Below, one piece after another: positions 44,921 through 56,000 of a DNA stretch of 64,000 nt. Source of the stretch: Cryptomeria japonica (Eukaryota; Streptophyta; Pinopsida; Cupressales; Cupressaceae). Below the pieces are notes generated by a model. The model searched no databases. It saw only the letters and a list, made by a program, of their open reading frames with translations, and was not told the origin of the DNA. The translations under genes were made by a program, and so were the position numbers. How positions within the stretch are numbered: the first letter of the stretch is position 1; the number at the start of each line of letters is the position of its first letter. The stretch covers positions 408,762,889 through 408,826,888 of the forward strand of contig NC_081408.1 of assembly GCF_030272615.1 (NCBI RefSeq), read 5' to 3'.

Positions 44921-46095
44921 AACATAGATACCAATGATTATACGCGAGCCGCCTATAACTACACTGTGAATCACTTGTATGATGCCAATGAACAAATTGC
45001 AACCATTACCATCAAAGATCCAAAAAATACCTGCAATGTTGTTACGCGGCATAGCAAGATCACCATTAAAGCAGCTCCACAAGGCACCACCTCCATCCCA
45101 AAGCAATATAACCTTGTGGAAAAATTAGATAAAACAACCGCACTTATATCTATCTTAGAGTTGTTCCGCCTATCCCCATCTCATAAAATAATCTTGGATC
45201 AAGCTCTCCAAGAAGCGTCAGTCCCTGCCAATCTAAACACAGATCAATTTCAAGCTATGGTTGGTAGCCTGAGGTCATCACCATGTCTCACTTTCTCTAA
45301 AAGTGATAATACATCCTTCCAACAACCTCATAATGCCTCACTCCATATTGAAGGATTTATCAACCAACACAAGATCAAGCGAGTCTTGATTGATAATGGA
45401 GCAGGCCTCAATATCTGTACACTACAATTGGTCAGAACATTGGGATATGTAGTTGAATCAGTGGATCCCCGCAAAAAGATAACAATAAAAGCCTATGATG
45501 ATGCAGAGCGTTCGTCAAAAGGAGTAGTTGTGTTGCCAATCTGAGTGGGCCCAATGGTGAAACACATCATATGTCAAGTTCCGGACCTTCCTTTACCATG
45601 CAATTTATTGTTAGGAAGACCTTGGATACACGCCATGCAAGCCGTTCCATCTAGCTATCACCAGTGTATCAAGTTCCCTCATAACGGTGTAGAAATTATA
45701 ATCCTGGGTGATGCAAATCCATTTGCATATTGTAATAATATCAACCATCGGCCAGAGATTACCATTCCTAACAATAGAGAAGCTATCCCGTCCACATCAT
45801 ATGTAAGTCCAGACTCTCTTTCCAGTTCAAACACCACTATACCCAAGCAAGAAAAGCTAAAGATGAAAATGGTAGAGGAAGGTCCTGGGGAGTACAATCT
45901 AAGCCAACTCTTTTGTATACTATCCACTTCCCCTAGAACTCATGATAAGCCTCAAAGGTCACTTCAAGCATCACTGGCCAAACCGACATGCACTTTGACG
46001 CCTTTTATCCTTAGAAAGAGTCAGGAAGAGGAGACCAAAGATGAAGACCTAACAAAATGGATCTATAAAGACCCTATGATCACTAAAACCCCATA
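44921..46095 (+). pseudogene. gypsy-2 protease region, broken
   Basis: In the same frame as gag. The active-site block reads VLIDNGAGLNICTLQLV near 45390-45440; DNG replaces the more common DTG/DSG, and Asn is known from some plant gypsy proteases. The closing strand is LPLPCNLLLGRPWIHAMQAV near 45600, the LLGRPW block. A stop at 45542-45544 splits the two. A charged linker (EEETKDEDLTKWIY) leads to the G-patch-like segment. The enzyme would process the polyprotein. Confidence 0.83.
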
Positions 46096-46109
46096 GGCTA
46101 AGCTTCCCA

Positions 46110-46255
46110 CAGATCAACATGGCAAAGGCCTTCTCATTATGCAAAGAATGGGCTATGATGGTCAGAGTGCTTTGGGACCTTGCAAGCAAGGACGTCATGA
46201 ACCGTTGCAGCCTAAATTAAAGCCTAGAGATAACAAAGGATTAGCCTTTCAAAAA
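46110..46255 (+). pseudogene. gypsy-2 G-patch-like domain after protease
   Basis: The translation GKGLLIMQRMGYDGQSALG followed by PCKQGRHEPLQPKLKPRDNK and GLAF matches the G-patch layout: Gxx(hydrophobic)2xxMG(aromatic)..G..LG...G...P.......GLGF. G-patch modules bind nucleic acid or partner with helicases, and one follows protease in betaretroviruses. The frame is that of gag-protease, after a TAG at about 46094. The motif match is clear, the function here inferred. Confidence 0.75.
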
Positions 46256-47430
46256 GAGACTCTTCCTAAGCTCAGATTCAAAGGGAAACCCAACAAACCT
46301 CTATATCATCCTAAAACTCTAAAGAGGTCACCTTTGATTATCTCAGCTGCACCAAACACTGTACCAACTGCCCCAATGAGGCTAAGAATCCCAACAATAC
46401 CATTCACAACACAAATCATCCCACCAATCAAACCAACAACTCCATCAACAGCAGCAACCGCATCAACATCACCACTCGCAGTATGAGAACACCCAGCAGT
46501 ATCGACAACACTGACAATTCCATCAAAAGCAGCAGATCTAACAATGTCGATACTCCCAGTATTGGATTCATTGATACTAATAATCCTTCCCGCAGCACCA
46601 ACCATTCCATCTCCAGAGGTACATCAACCAATTACACCTGCAGTGTTTAACTCAAAGGATATCTCGGTTTGGTATAGTAATCGGATATTGGAAAGCGACT
46701 CAGAACCGACTCACATGAGTGGGAATTTGATTCCGTATAGCTCAATACTTTAGATGAGAAAGATGCATCACTACATCCACCTCACAAATAAATCCCTGTT
46801 TATGGAGAAGCACAAATAAAAACCTCTTGGGTTCCTGAACTGGAAACACCTTCCACAGATCCTACGTCACATCCTACACCCGATTCTGACAGGGAGAGTA
46901 CCATCAATGACCTTCACCACAACATCTTGACCCTCACTGACACATGTTATGAACTTAACCTGATCGATGAGGTAATGCCCATTATCCATCCTGAACTCAT
47001 CGAATGGAACCAGCCTAATCCCCCATGCCTTGACCAATTCCAAAATGATGAGGCGATCATTGACTGGTTGGAACTACAGGATAACATACCAAGCAGGGAT
47101 CACAAAGTTGGATTCACCATTGAAATTAATAGAGCAACATACTTTGGGGCGGATGCCAAACCTTTCAGCTGCAAAAATATAACAATAAAACATGGATCTT
47201 CCTGTGAAAACCACACTGTGGCACTGTTTGATCCCAAAAAAGTAAAAAGAAAGAGTGTATCCAATGGTGAATACCTCTCTGAGGCGCCTGGGGATGAGAG
47301 GTTTGACATCCTCCCTTCTAGTACACATCAAGAACAATCCACAATCCTTATTGAGGAAACAAAAGAATTCAACGTGGGGACTCCTGAGACTCCTCACCAC
47401 ATACATCTGGCATCTCTTTTAACTCCAGAG
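46256..47430 (+). pseudogene. gypsy-2 variable linker between G-patch and RT
   Basis: First a Pro/Thr/Ser-rich low-complexity segment (46290-46640) with repeated 'ccatcaacagcagcaaccgc'-like units, then an acidic segment in another frame (46927-47436: LTDTCYELNLIDEV, EWNQPNPPCLDQF, ILIEETKEFNVGTPE) that is typical of the lead-in to RT in Tat elements. At least one frameshift occurs between 46490 and 46930. Confidence 0.65.
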
Positions 47431-48375
47431 GAATAAACTAAGTTTGTAGAGTTCTTCCAGAAGCATCAGATCAACTTTGCGTGGTCATATGAAAACATGC
47501 CTGGGCTTGATCCTGATTTGGTCATGCATCACCTCACCATAGCAAAAGGAGCTAAGCCTGTCAAACAGAAGCTTTGTAAGATGCACCCCCAGAATGTGGT
47601 ACTAGTCAAAGCAGAACTTAAGAAACTCCTGGATGTTGGTTTTATTAGACCAATTGATTATGCAGATTGGATATCCAATATTGTACATGTTGGCAAACCA
47701 AATGGGGGCATCTGTATCTGTACTGACTTCAGAGATCTAAACAAGGCATGTCCTAAGGATGACTTTCCCCTACCAAACATTGACATGATTGTGGACCTAA
47801 TAGCATGACCTGTCATGCTTTCTCTTATGGATGGCTTTTCAGGGTATAATCAGATAAATATCGCACCAAAGGATCAACATAAGATGGCCTTCACATGTCC
47901 ATGGGGAACATATTGTTGGAATGTAATGCCTTTTGGTCTAAAGAATGCAGGGGCGACCTATAAAAGAGCAACGACCACCATTTTTCATGATATGATGCAT
48001 ATCATAATGGAGGATTATGTTGATGACTTACTGGAAAAATCATTAACAAGAGAAGGTCATCTAGAAATCTTAGATAAAATCTTTGATCGACTAGAACAAT
48101 ATCATGTTCAACTCAACCTAAAGAAATGTGTCGTTGGAGTAACCTCAGGGAAGCTTCTAGGATACATTGTCTCAAGCAAAGGCATTGAGGTTGACCCAGC
48201 AAAGGTCAAAGCAATCATGGACATGCCACCTCCAAGGAACATCAGTCAGTTAAGGACATTTCAAGGGCGGCTTCAATCCATCCGAAGATTTATTGCACAA
48301 CTGGCAGATAAGTGTCGCCCCTTTACACACCTGTTACACAAAAACATCCGCTTTCAATGGGATGCCAGATGCTAG
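47431..48375 (+). pseudogene. gypsy-2 reverse transcriptase, inactive
   Basis: Motifs in order: NFAWSYENMPGLDPDLVMHHL, VKAELKKLLDVGFIRPIDYA, CTDFRDLNKACPKDDFPLP, SLMDGFSGYNQI, NVMPFGLKNAGATYKRA and the catalytic EDYVDDLL near 48015. After that come KKCVVGVTSGKLLGYIVSSK and a connection region. Only a stop at about 47806 interrupts the core. Compared with gypsy-1, the YVDD box is canonical. Confidence 0.93.
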
Positions 48376-48870
48376 CAAGCATTCTAGATGCTTAAAGATT
48401 ATCTCATGAATACACCATTATTGATCCCACCAGATCCAAGTAGGCCTCTATTGCTCTATATTTCAGAACTAATATGGTATTGGGCATACTACTAGCACAA
48501 CATAATGCAGAAGGGAAAGAGTGTGTTGTTTACTACATCTCTCGCACACTGGTCGTCTATGAACTCAATTACACACCTATTGAGCGAGCTTGCCTAGTAG
48601 TAATCTTAGTAGCCACTAAACTGAGGCACTACCTATTAACACATAAAGTACAACTCATTGCAAAGATCGATCCACTAAAGTACTTACTCAGCAGAGCAAC
48701 ATTGATAGGTCGCTTGGCCAAATGGGTGATGATTCTAAGTGAATTTGACATCGAGTATGTGGACCATAAGGCTATCAAGGGCCAAGTTATTGCAGATCAG
48801 TTGGTCGATGCACCTCTCATAGACGATCATCCTCTCATTTCCAATTTTCTGGATGAAGAGATATTTATGA
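48376..48870 (+). pseudogene. gypsy-2 RNase H, broken
   Basis: Reads PLLIPPDPSRPLLLYIS, then after a frameshift near 48468 MVLGILLAQHNAEGKECVVY and YYISRTLVVYELNYTPIERA, RHYLLTHKVQL and the terminal WVMILSEFDIEYV block. It is the standard gypsy RNase H that follows RT. Confidence 0.85.
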
Positions 48871-49310
48871 TCACAGCAGCACAACCATGGAAACTATACT
48901 TTGATGGTTCATATGCTAGGCATGGCTCGAGGGCAGACATTCTATTTATCACACCTCAAGGTGACAGCATCCCGAAGTCTTACAGGCTAACTTTTTTATG
49001 CACAAACAACATAGCTGAGTATGAGGCCTTGATCACAAGACTCTGACTAGCCGTACAATGGAAGTTAAAAGAGCTACAAGTATATGGTGACTCCCAACTA
49101 GTCATCCAACAAGTCACAGACAAATATCAGACCAAGGATGATAAACTCATGTTGTACAAGCAAATGGTGGATAGTTTAAAGGCATCATTTACTACTATCA
49201 CCTTTGAGCAGATACCTAGAGATCATAATCGAGTTGCTGACGCTATGGCTACCATTGCATCTCTCCTAGATATTCCATATAATTCAACACGCTACGAGTT
49301 CTTGGTAGAA
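48871..49310 (+). pseudogene. gypsy-2 archaeal-type (second) RNase H
   Basis: Reads WKLYFDGSYARHGSRADILF, CTNNIAEYEALITRL, a TGA at about 49044-49046, then LQVYGDSQLVIQQVTDKYQT and RDHNRVADAMATIASLL. This is the FDGS / AEYEAL / GDSQLV / N..ADA pattern of the extra RNase H of Tat elements, placed after RNase H and before integrase in the classic order. Confidence 0.88.
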
Positions 49311-50638
49311 TAGCTTTGGATTCTCGCTTATGATATCCCCGAATTCGAGATGATATGTCGCCTTGTTGGTTCTGAATCCTCATGGTACGGTAAGTTCTAC
49401 ACCTACCTTCGTGATCACACACTTCCTCCTAACCAATCAAATAACCAATGCAAAACCTTTATTCGCCAAACCGCTCAATACACCATCATTGCCAAAACCC
49501 TATATCGACGCAATCTTGATGGTACTCTCCTTCGATGTTTGGAACAGGATGAGACAACAAAGGCCTTGGAAGAGGTACATGAAGGAATTTATGGGACTCG
49601 CTCAAGCGGTCTTTCCTTAGCAAAGAAGATCATGCGCGCTGGATACTATTGGCAGTCCATGGAAAAAGACTCCTACTATTTTGTCAGAAAATGCAAGAAA
49701 TGCCAAGTTCATGGAGACTTGATACATGCACCAGCACAGGAATTGCAACCCATCACAACACCATGGCCTTTTGTCAATGGGGACTTGAAATTGTGGGTAA
49801 AATTCATCCATCTTCATCCAACGGCCACAAATTCATTATTAGTGCCACCAAATACTTCACAAAGTGGATTGAAGCTGTTCCACTTACCCAAGTCACCGAC
49901 AAGTAGATTGCCTCATTCATCCTTAATTACATCATCTGTCGGTATGGTGTACCCATGTCCATCATCACAGATAACAAACTTCCTTTCAAAAATTAGGATG
50001 TCCGTGAGCTCTATGAGAAGTTTCACATCCAACATCGCTTTTCCACTCCCTATTACCCACAAGGAAATGGTCAGGCTGAAGCATCGAATAAAAACATACT
50101 AAGAATCCTCAAGAAGATAGTCAATGATGTCGGTCATGATTGGCACGTTCAATTAAATCCATCACTATGGGCGTATTGAACTAGCATTCGAACCCCTACA
50201 AGCGCAACTCCCTACTCACTGGTCTATGGTGCAGAAACTATCTTACCTATTGAGGTTGAGATACTATCTCTACGGGTTTCCTTGCATAATCTGATAGATG
50301 ATGAAGCATACAGAGTATCATGTCTTTAAGACTTGGAGCTACTTGATGAAAGACGACAAGTTGCATACAACCACCTCAAGGCCTATCAGCAGTACATGAG
50401 AAGAAGCTATAATCATCGTGTTAGACCTCGTACATTTTAGGTAGGTGATCTTGTTCTTCGAGAGAATCCTCATAACCAACCAAATAGAGAACATCAGGGA
50501 AATTTTGAATCAAATTGGTTGGGTCCATATGTTATCACTATTGTATTTGGGTCTGAGGCATATCAGTTGGCTACTTCAGAATGATAACCACTAGTAGATC
50601 CGATCAACAACATGCACCTCAAGCAGTTTTATACATAA
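49311..50638 (+). pseudogene. gypsy-2 integrase, inactive
   Basis: Zinc region: HEGIYGTRSSGLSLAKKIM, RAGYYWQSM and CKKCQ; the second His position is Arg. A frameshift near 49790 leads to the core, where WGLEIVGKIHP has Glu at the first catalytic Asp position; ITDNKLPFKN and GNGQAEASNKN supply the other D and E. The C-terminal part shows WLGPYVITIVFGSEAYQLA (GPY/F module) and ends KQFYT with TAA at 50636-50638. Several stops lie in between. No chromodomain follows. Confidence 0.88.
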
Positions 50639-52755
50639 GCTGTACAGAGCATCAGGCTCCCATAAATACCAGAAAAACACCAAAAAACATTCAGATAAAT
50701 GTCCTGAAGAAAATACAAAAAAATCAAAATAGTAAAGAAAAATCATGCATCCAAACGGTGAACAACCACTCCGGTGGCACGTTGGGTAAGTGCGATGGTG
50801 AAAACCTGGCAAATAGGCACTAGTTGTAAAGGCTATGGCTCCATTGTCTTTCAGACTTGTTGCGATCACATTCATTAATCCATTCATCCATTAGTACAAA
50901 CCATGGCTTGTTATTGATCTACAATCAAGGATAGTACTTCATGCGTCTTGCATCCCGCTTTTTCATAGTCATGTCTAAACTAGGGGCAATGCTCTTAAAC
51001 CTATTGATGGAAGTGGATTCTACATTACTTATGATTCATTGAACTCTCTATTCAAAATTGTCTCACAAAACCCAAAAACATCCAAAAACACTAAAAAAAT
51101 CCTAAAACATCATAAAACATCAACAATCAACCAAAAACATGGCAACCCATTATACATACACATCAAAATGGATATCAAACAAACATTTTGAACTACTCAA
51201 ATGATGATCACTTATCAAATCAACCAAACAATCAACATCGACATGCAAACTGTTTTAACAAGGATGCATCCTTCCTTACCAAAACAAAGACAAGATAACA
51301 TTTTCTTTGACAAGAAATTTTTGTTTAAGCTATCAAGTACTTGGTCAGTTTGATACATTATTTATTCACTTATATCATGTTCCTACGCTACTCCAGGATA
51401 TCCACAAGCGATTAGAGTAGCCAGGATGGTTCCTAGGCATTATTTGTGTATCTTCTGCGAATCATTCCAATGAAGTTTTGGGGCATGTACTAATAGTGTC
51501 AACGTGGGAAGTTCACTAAGCTACGTGATCATATGAGAAATACAGTCATGGATCACTATGGATTGCTGACTACAGTGTATACCTCGACCATATGAGCACG
51601 AACCATTATGGAGGGTCCATATTCTTTATTTATGCTACTTGCTTGTAGGTACAATGCTCCAAACTTGGTTCCTACTGCCTCGTCCAAGATTGATACTACC
51701 ATTGCTCAATGATGAAAAATAAAGCACTATGGATCGTCATTTCATCTCATTTGTATATATTGCATTTTGTTTCATTCCATCCATCCATACATTCATAATA
51801 GCTGCATATCATTCATACATAGTAATGACAATGGATGCATACTCTATTTTTTTTAATCTTCTTCCATAGGAATGAGTCCTAGGTCCTCCATATCTTCTAT
51901 CTAACATTGAATCCCCCCCCCTCACCCTCCCTATCTTGATCATCAACATCATCATAATCCCTTCATCGTTTCTCATCAACCCAGTCAAGCCAGTTACTCT
52001 GTCTACACAGGCACATTGACTCATGCATACCTAGACTATCAACAGATACTCTGATCAAGTATCTTCGGCTCTCAACAGGTAATCGATCATGGTAATCCTA
52101 GACTACATCAGACATTTATCATAATGACCTAGTCTGAACGGGGCTGCCATGATTCCCCACAACCATCCATCACACACACACACACTATCAATTGCTCAAT
52201 CAATCCAACACAATCAACACAGACAATTACATTAATTGTCTAAGTCTCAATGAGTATTTTGCTTCATATACCTTGACTTCATCGAGCAATTACATCAATT
52301 GTCAAAGTCACCATCAGGTCACTTTGATTCACTTACTCAGACTTTATCTTGTCCAAGCAAACAACTGGCATCAATTGTCATGCTTTGACTCGACCGAGGC
52401 AATTAAACCGATTGCACCAGATTGTCCAACCAATTTTGATCAACTGTATAGCATCAATCCAAAGCACACACTACCTTTACACCGTATCTCCTGCATGACC
52501 TAAGGGTACTTCCAACGCCTCCCATTTCTCTGTTTTACCTCTGATTTCTTCTATTCTTTCACCGTTATTGCTAAATTCTTCTCTTCTACCTTCCCACCAA
52601 TTCTCGTTCTTTTTCGAGAGATTGCCTGATTTTTTGAAAAAATTTGGCCCATCTCTCGAGGGGGCATACCACCCATTAAATTAACATTTATGGGGCATAT
52701 TTCTTCACACCTATTTTTCTTTCTTTGAAACGACCCGATAAACCGCACCATCTCA
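50639..52755 (+). other. gypsy-2 3' noncoding region
   Basis: About 2.1 kb without coding potential. Imperfect palindromic units of the type CAATTACATCAATTGTC recur three to four times between 52220 and 52440. A C-run occurs at about 51916-51923. Confidence 0.7.
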
Positions 52756-52768
52756 AAGAGGGGCAAAT
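52756..52768 (+). other. gypsy-2 polypurine tract
   Basis: AAGAGGGGCAAA lies directly before the TG of the 3' LTR, the position of the plus-strand primer. Confidence 0.8.
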
Positions 52769-54184
52769 GTAGTCACATAAATCTGTCCATTTTAATTAAA
52801 TTAATATTTGCTATTTATTTGATTAATAAACCCACTAGCCATCAGTTAATTAAATTAACATTTAATTAATTCATCTTCAAACATTCTCCTATTAATTAAA
52901 TAAATTATTCGATTTATTTTAATTAATTAATTAAACCAAATTCACAATTAATTAAATAAATAAATCCTAATTATTTAATTTAACCTTCTTTCTTCTTTTA
53001 AATAAATAAATAAAAATAATTATTTAAAACATTTAATCCCCCCACTTGCATTCTCCTACAAATGCAAGTTGCAACCACAAGTTGAAATAAATTTATTTTA
53101 TTTTAGTTTAAATCCTATTTTCCCTCACCCACCAAATCCACTTGCACTCCTAAATCCCCTTCTAGACCCTTCTACCCCTAAATATTGTCACATTCCTAAG
53201 CAACTTGAAGTCACTTCTCAAAGTTCCAAAGTCTTTGAAAAGCATTAAATGCTTTATGTGTTCAACAAGCTAACCTCTAAAGTCTTCCAAACCACTTGTG
53301 GCTCTTACATGACCATTAATGGTTAACTCAACTCACCCACATGGTTAGAGACTTGACCTCTAAACTTAACCCATGTGTCTCCTCAAGCATTTATTGCTTT
53401 GACCATGGTTATCCTCACTAACTCTTGCACAGAAGTTTATCCATTGGATAAAGACATTATTTATTGGATAATGGCTTTATTGTTTCAACTCAACATTAAC
53501 CTTACCTCCCAAGTTAACCCTCAAGTCATGTCAAGCATTTAATGCTTATTCCCTCTCCTCTCAACCCATCTCTTGTTGACATTTGTCATCCTGGGATTGG
53601 GTTGAAAGTCTTCACATGGATCATTAGCCCTTCAATCCTGACCCTTGTTGAGATCACTCAATCTCGCCCATCCATTGCTCCATTTTACCTATAAATAGAG
53701 CTCATTTCTTCACAATCAAGATCCTGAAAAACTTGTATGCATTTAACCTATAGTCATTTTTAGAGAGCAATTTAGAATAATCATTTATATTGTCATTTTG
53801 GACTAAAATAAATCTTAGTTCATTTCATAATATCTCATATTTAGCTTGTTTTACACTTGCATAGCATAGTTTAAAGCATTTTTCAATCTTAAATCTCCAT
53901 AAGACATCCATAGTGCAAAAAGTTGTTGAGAGCTACACTCATTTGGAAACTTGGAGAGGAGAGGAACAAGGGAGGAGGAGCTACAAGCATGGTGGAATGG
54001 CATTTGGAGATGCCTTGTTGCATTTGTTGTCTTAGTTAAATTCTCTATTTTGCTTATAGTGTCTCTCTTGGTATGCTTGTTTAGGACAGTCTTTAATTTG
54101 TGATTTCTAACACTAACATCTAACAACTGGTTTCTTGTTTTGTGTTTGTTTATCCTAACCACCATTCCTTTTTGCTGAGCATCA
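52769..54184 (+). repeat. gypsy-2 3' LTR
   Basis: 1,416 bp from TGTAGTCACA to GAGCATCA, with TATAAATA at 53690-53697. It differs from the 5' LTR by several indels of tens of bases and scattered substitutions, so the insertion is not recent. Confidence 0.93.
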
Positions 54185-54189
54185 GTAAC

Positions 54190-54446
54190 TACAGTTATTT
54201 TGGTCACCCTCTTTATTTTTGGTTTAGGAGGGTTTTCCTTGGGCAGGGAACTAGGTTCAACTCAAAGGCTACATTCGCAGTAGCAGACGAGGTAGGGTTA
54301 GCAGCAGGTGCATTCGAGATTTTTGGTAGGGGGTAAACTGTGGCGAGCGGGGTAGCGTGGGTGATTTCAAGGATGGAAGAGCTTTTTCCTATAGGTTGTG
54401 CCTTTGCAGCAGATGAAGTGCGAGTGCTTTCAGAGGAGGATGTCAT
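54190..54446 (-). pseudogene. LTR-encoded ORF of LTR-B, N-terminal part
   Basis: Starts at ATG 54446-54444 with MTSSSESTRTSSAAKAQ, a Ser/Thr/Ala-rich N terminus. A frameshift at about 54222, in an A-run on the sense strand, is followed by KRVTKITVV up to the gypsy-2 site. The frame continues at 39110 with TTEEESSYEPIPP. The sense leader upstream contains a possible splice donor ('ccagtaagtt' near 54600), so a spliced 5' leader is possible but untested. Confidence 0.65.
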
Positions 54447-54929
54447 TTTCAACTCTTTAAAACGAAGAGAAATACACAATTCAAATAGATAGGAGCTTCC
54501 CACAACTAGGGCAATTAACACAATTTTTCTCCTAAAAACCCTATGAAATAATAAGACACAACTTATTGAATGAAAATGTATGGTTTTGCTAGTAACTTAC
54601 TGGTTTTAGGATGCAATTGGGATGTTTTGGATGCACTGGTTTGCTCTTCAATCGCCTTGGAATCACTCTGGTTTCTCTTTGAATGTTGTGTGATTGCAAA
54701 TGTATTTGAATTTATCTTTTATGATGCATACATTGATCGCCATTAATTCCTACGTGCATGGCATCCTGGGTTGGTGGCTCCAAAGTTTGAATTCGACTAT
54801 TGATTGCATGGTTGAACGGTTGAGATCACCCATTAATTGTCCCTTCATTGGTGACATGACAAGTAATTAATTGTCTTCGGCCACCTTTGAAAATGTTTTA
54901 ACTTCAAAGCTTCAATATCTCTCAAGTTT
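54447..54929 (-). other. LTR-B leader between tandem array and ORF
   Basis: About 480 bases without coding potential. On the sense strand a 'cataaaagataaa' stretch near 54715 is a weak TATA-like candidate. Confidence 0.4.
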
Positions 54930-56000
54930 CACTTCCATGGGACAGCGAGGAGAACCACATTTCTTCTTCCTCATTACCCCACGTCACCTTTCTGAATTGG
55001 ATTGCTCTCCAGCGGGGAAAATATTTTCATCATCCCCATACATGTCGTTGTCTCACGATATGTCACTTCTTCCTTGAAGGAATTCGTTACTTCTTTGTTC
55101 TCCATACCGATCTCTATCGTTGCGGGATAGAGGGGACAACTATCTCATTCCATTCATTTTACCCCTTGTCATACTCGCGAACTTTATTTACCCTTGTGGG
55201 GTAGCCTTTGTCCACCTTTCCTATGTTCTCGCTAACCCGCAAGTTGCTTTGTTTAACTTGATTCACTTCAGCTTTTATCTCCTTGTCTTCATTGTTGTGG
55301 GATAGTGGGGAGTATTGAACTCTTTTTCTATCCTTCCCCCGCACCATATCTCTTATCCACATTTGGACCCTACGGGATATGGACCTCTTTTGGTTTCCAT
55401 TGTTCTTGTTGTCCTACATGGGTATTATTATTTTACTCTTGCTTGCAAAGGGATCCCTACTATCAATCTTCCTATCAATGTGGGATAGCAGGGAGAATGA
55501 ACTAAAACAACACCCTTTCCCCCGTGTCACCTCTTTTTCTCATCCTCGATCCTCACGGGGTATGAACTTTCATCAATCACCATTGTTCCCGCCATCCCGC
55601 ACGGGCATCACACCCCAATGAAGATCCTATTGGTACTCCCCCCTGTTGCCTCCGTGGGATAGTGGGGAGAACATACTTAGTTAACATTTCTCCCCCACGT
55701 CACCTTCTGCTGACCCTTTTCAATTGTGTAGGGTAAAAATATGACCAACACACCACTCTTCCCACTACCTCGCATGGAGCTCTTGTGTTCTCCTTCTTCA
55801 CTCCCAACAAAAAATCATTGATGGTCCCACGGGATGGTGGGGACCACCCAATTTCCTTCAATACTTAGCTCGCAGTTCACTTACTCTTTTCTTCTTGAAC
55901 CTGCGCGGGGTAAGGATAATTTCATATTTCCTTAGAATCACGTGAGGTAGTGGGGACACTTTTTCCTCACTTATATGCTTGGCCCACAACTTCAATGAAC
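54930..56000. repeat. Satellite-like tandem array, about 176-bp period, in LTR-B
   Basis: The marker 'gtgggatagtggggag' (variants) occurs at 54939, 55124, 55299, 55482, 55656, 55831 and about 55943; spacings are 185, 175, 183, 174, 175 and 112 bases. A second marker 'cggggta' occurs mid-unit near 55197, 55372, 55556, 55727 and 55904 with spacings of 171-184. So there are about six diverged monomers upstream of the LTR-B ORF. Confidence 0.8.

Larger units (their letters stand above)
39111..54184 (+). mobile_element. Full-length Ty3/gypsy Tat-type retrotransposon 'gypsy-2'
   Basis: 15,074 bp with LTRs at both ends, flanked by GTAAC at 39106-39110 and 54185-54189. Order: 5' LTR, primer-binding site, 2.9-kb leader, gag, protease with a G-patch-like domain, RT, RNase H, archaeal-type RNase H, integrase, 2.1-kb 3' region, purine tract, 3' LTR. 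The double RNase H after RT and the absence of a chromodomain fit the Tat clade. Excising the element and one GTAAC restores an open frame in the LTR-B ORF. All coding parts carry stops or frameshifts. Confidence 0.95.

Noticed and set aside
46428-46631. Minus-strand open frames opposite the Thr/Pro-rich linker of gypsy-2
   Set aside because: They are antisense shadows of a low-complexity coding segment with no start context or homology.
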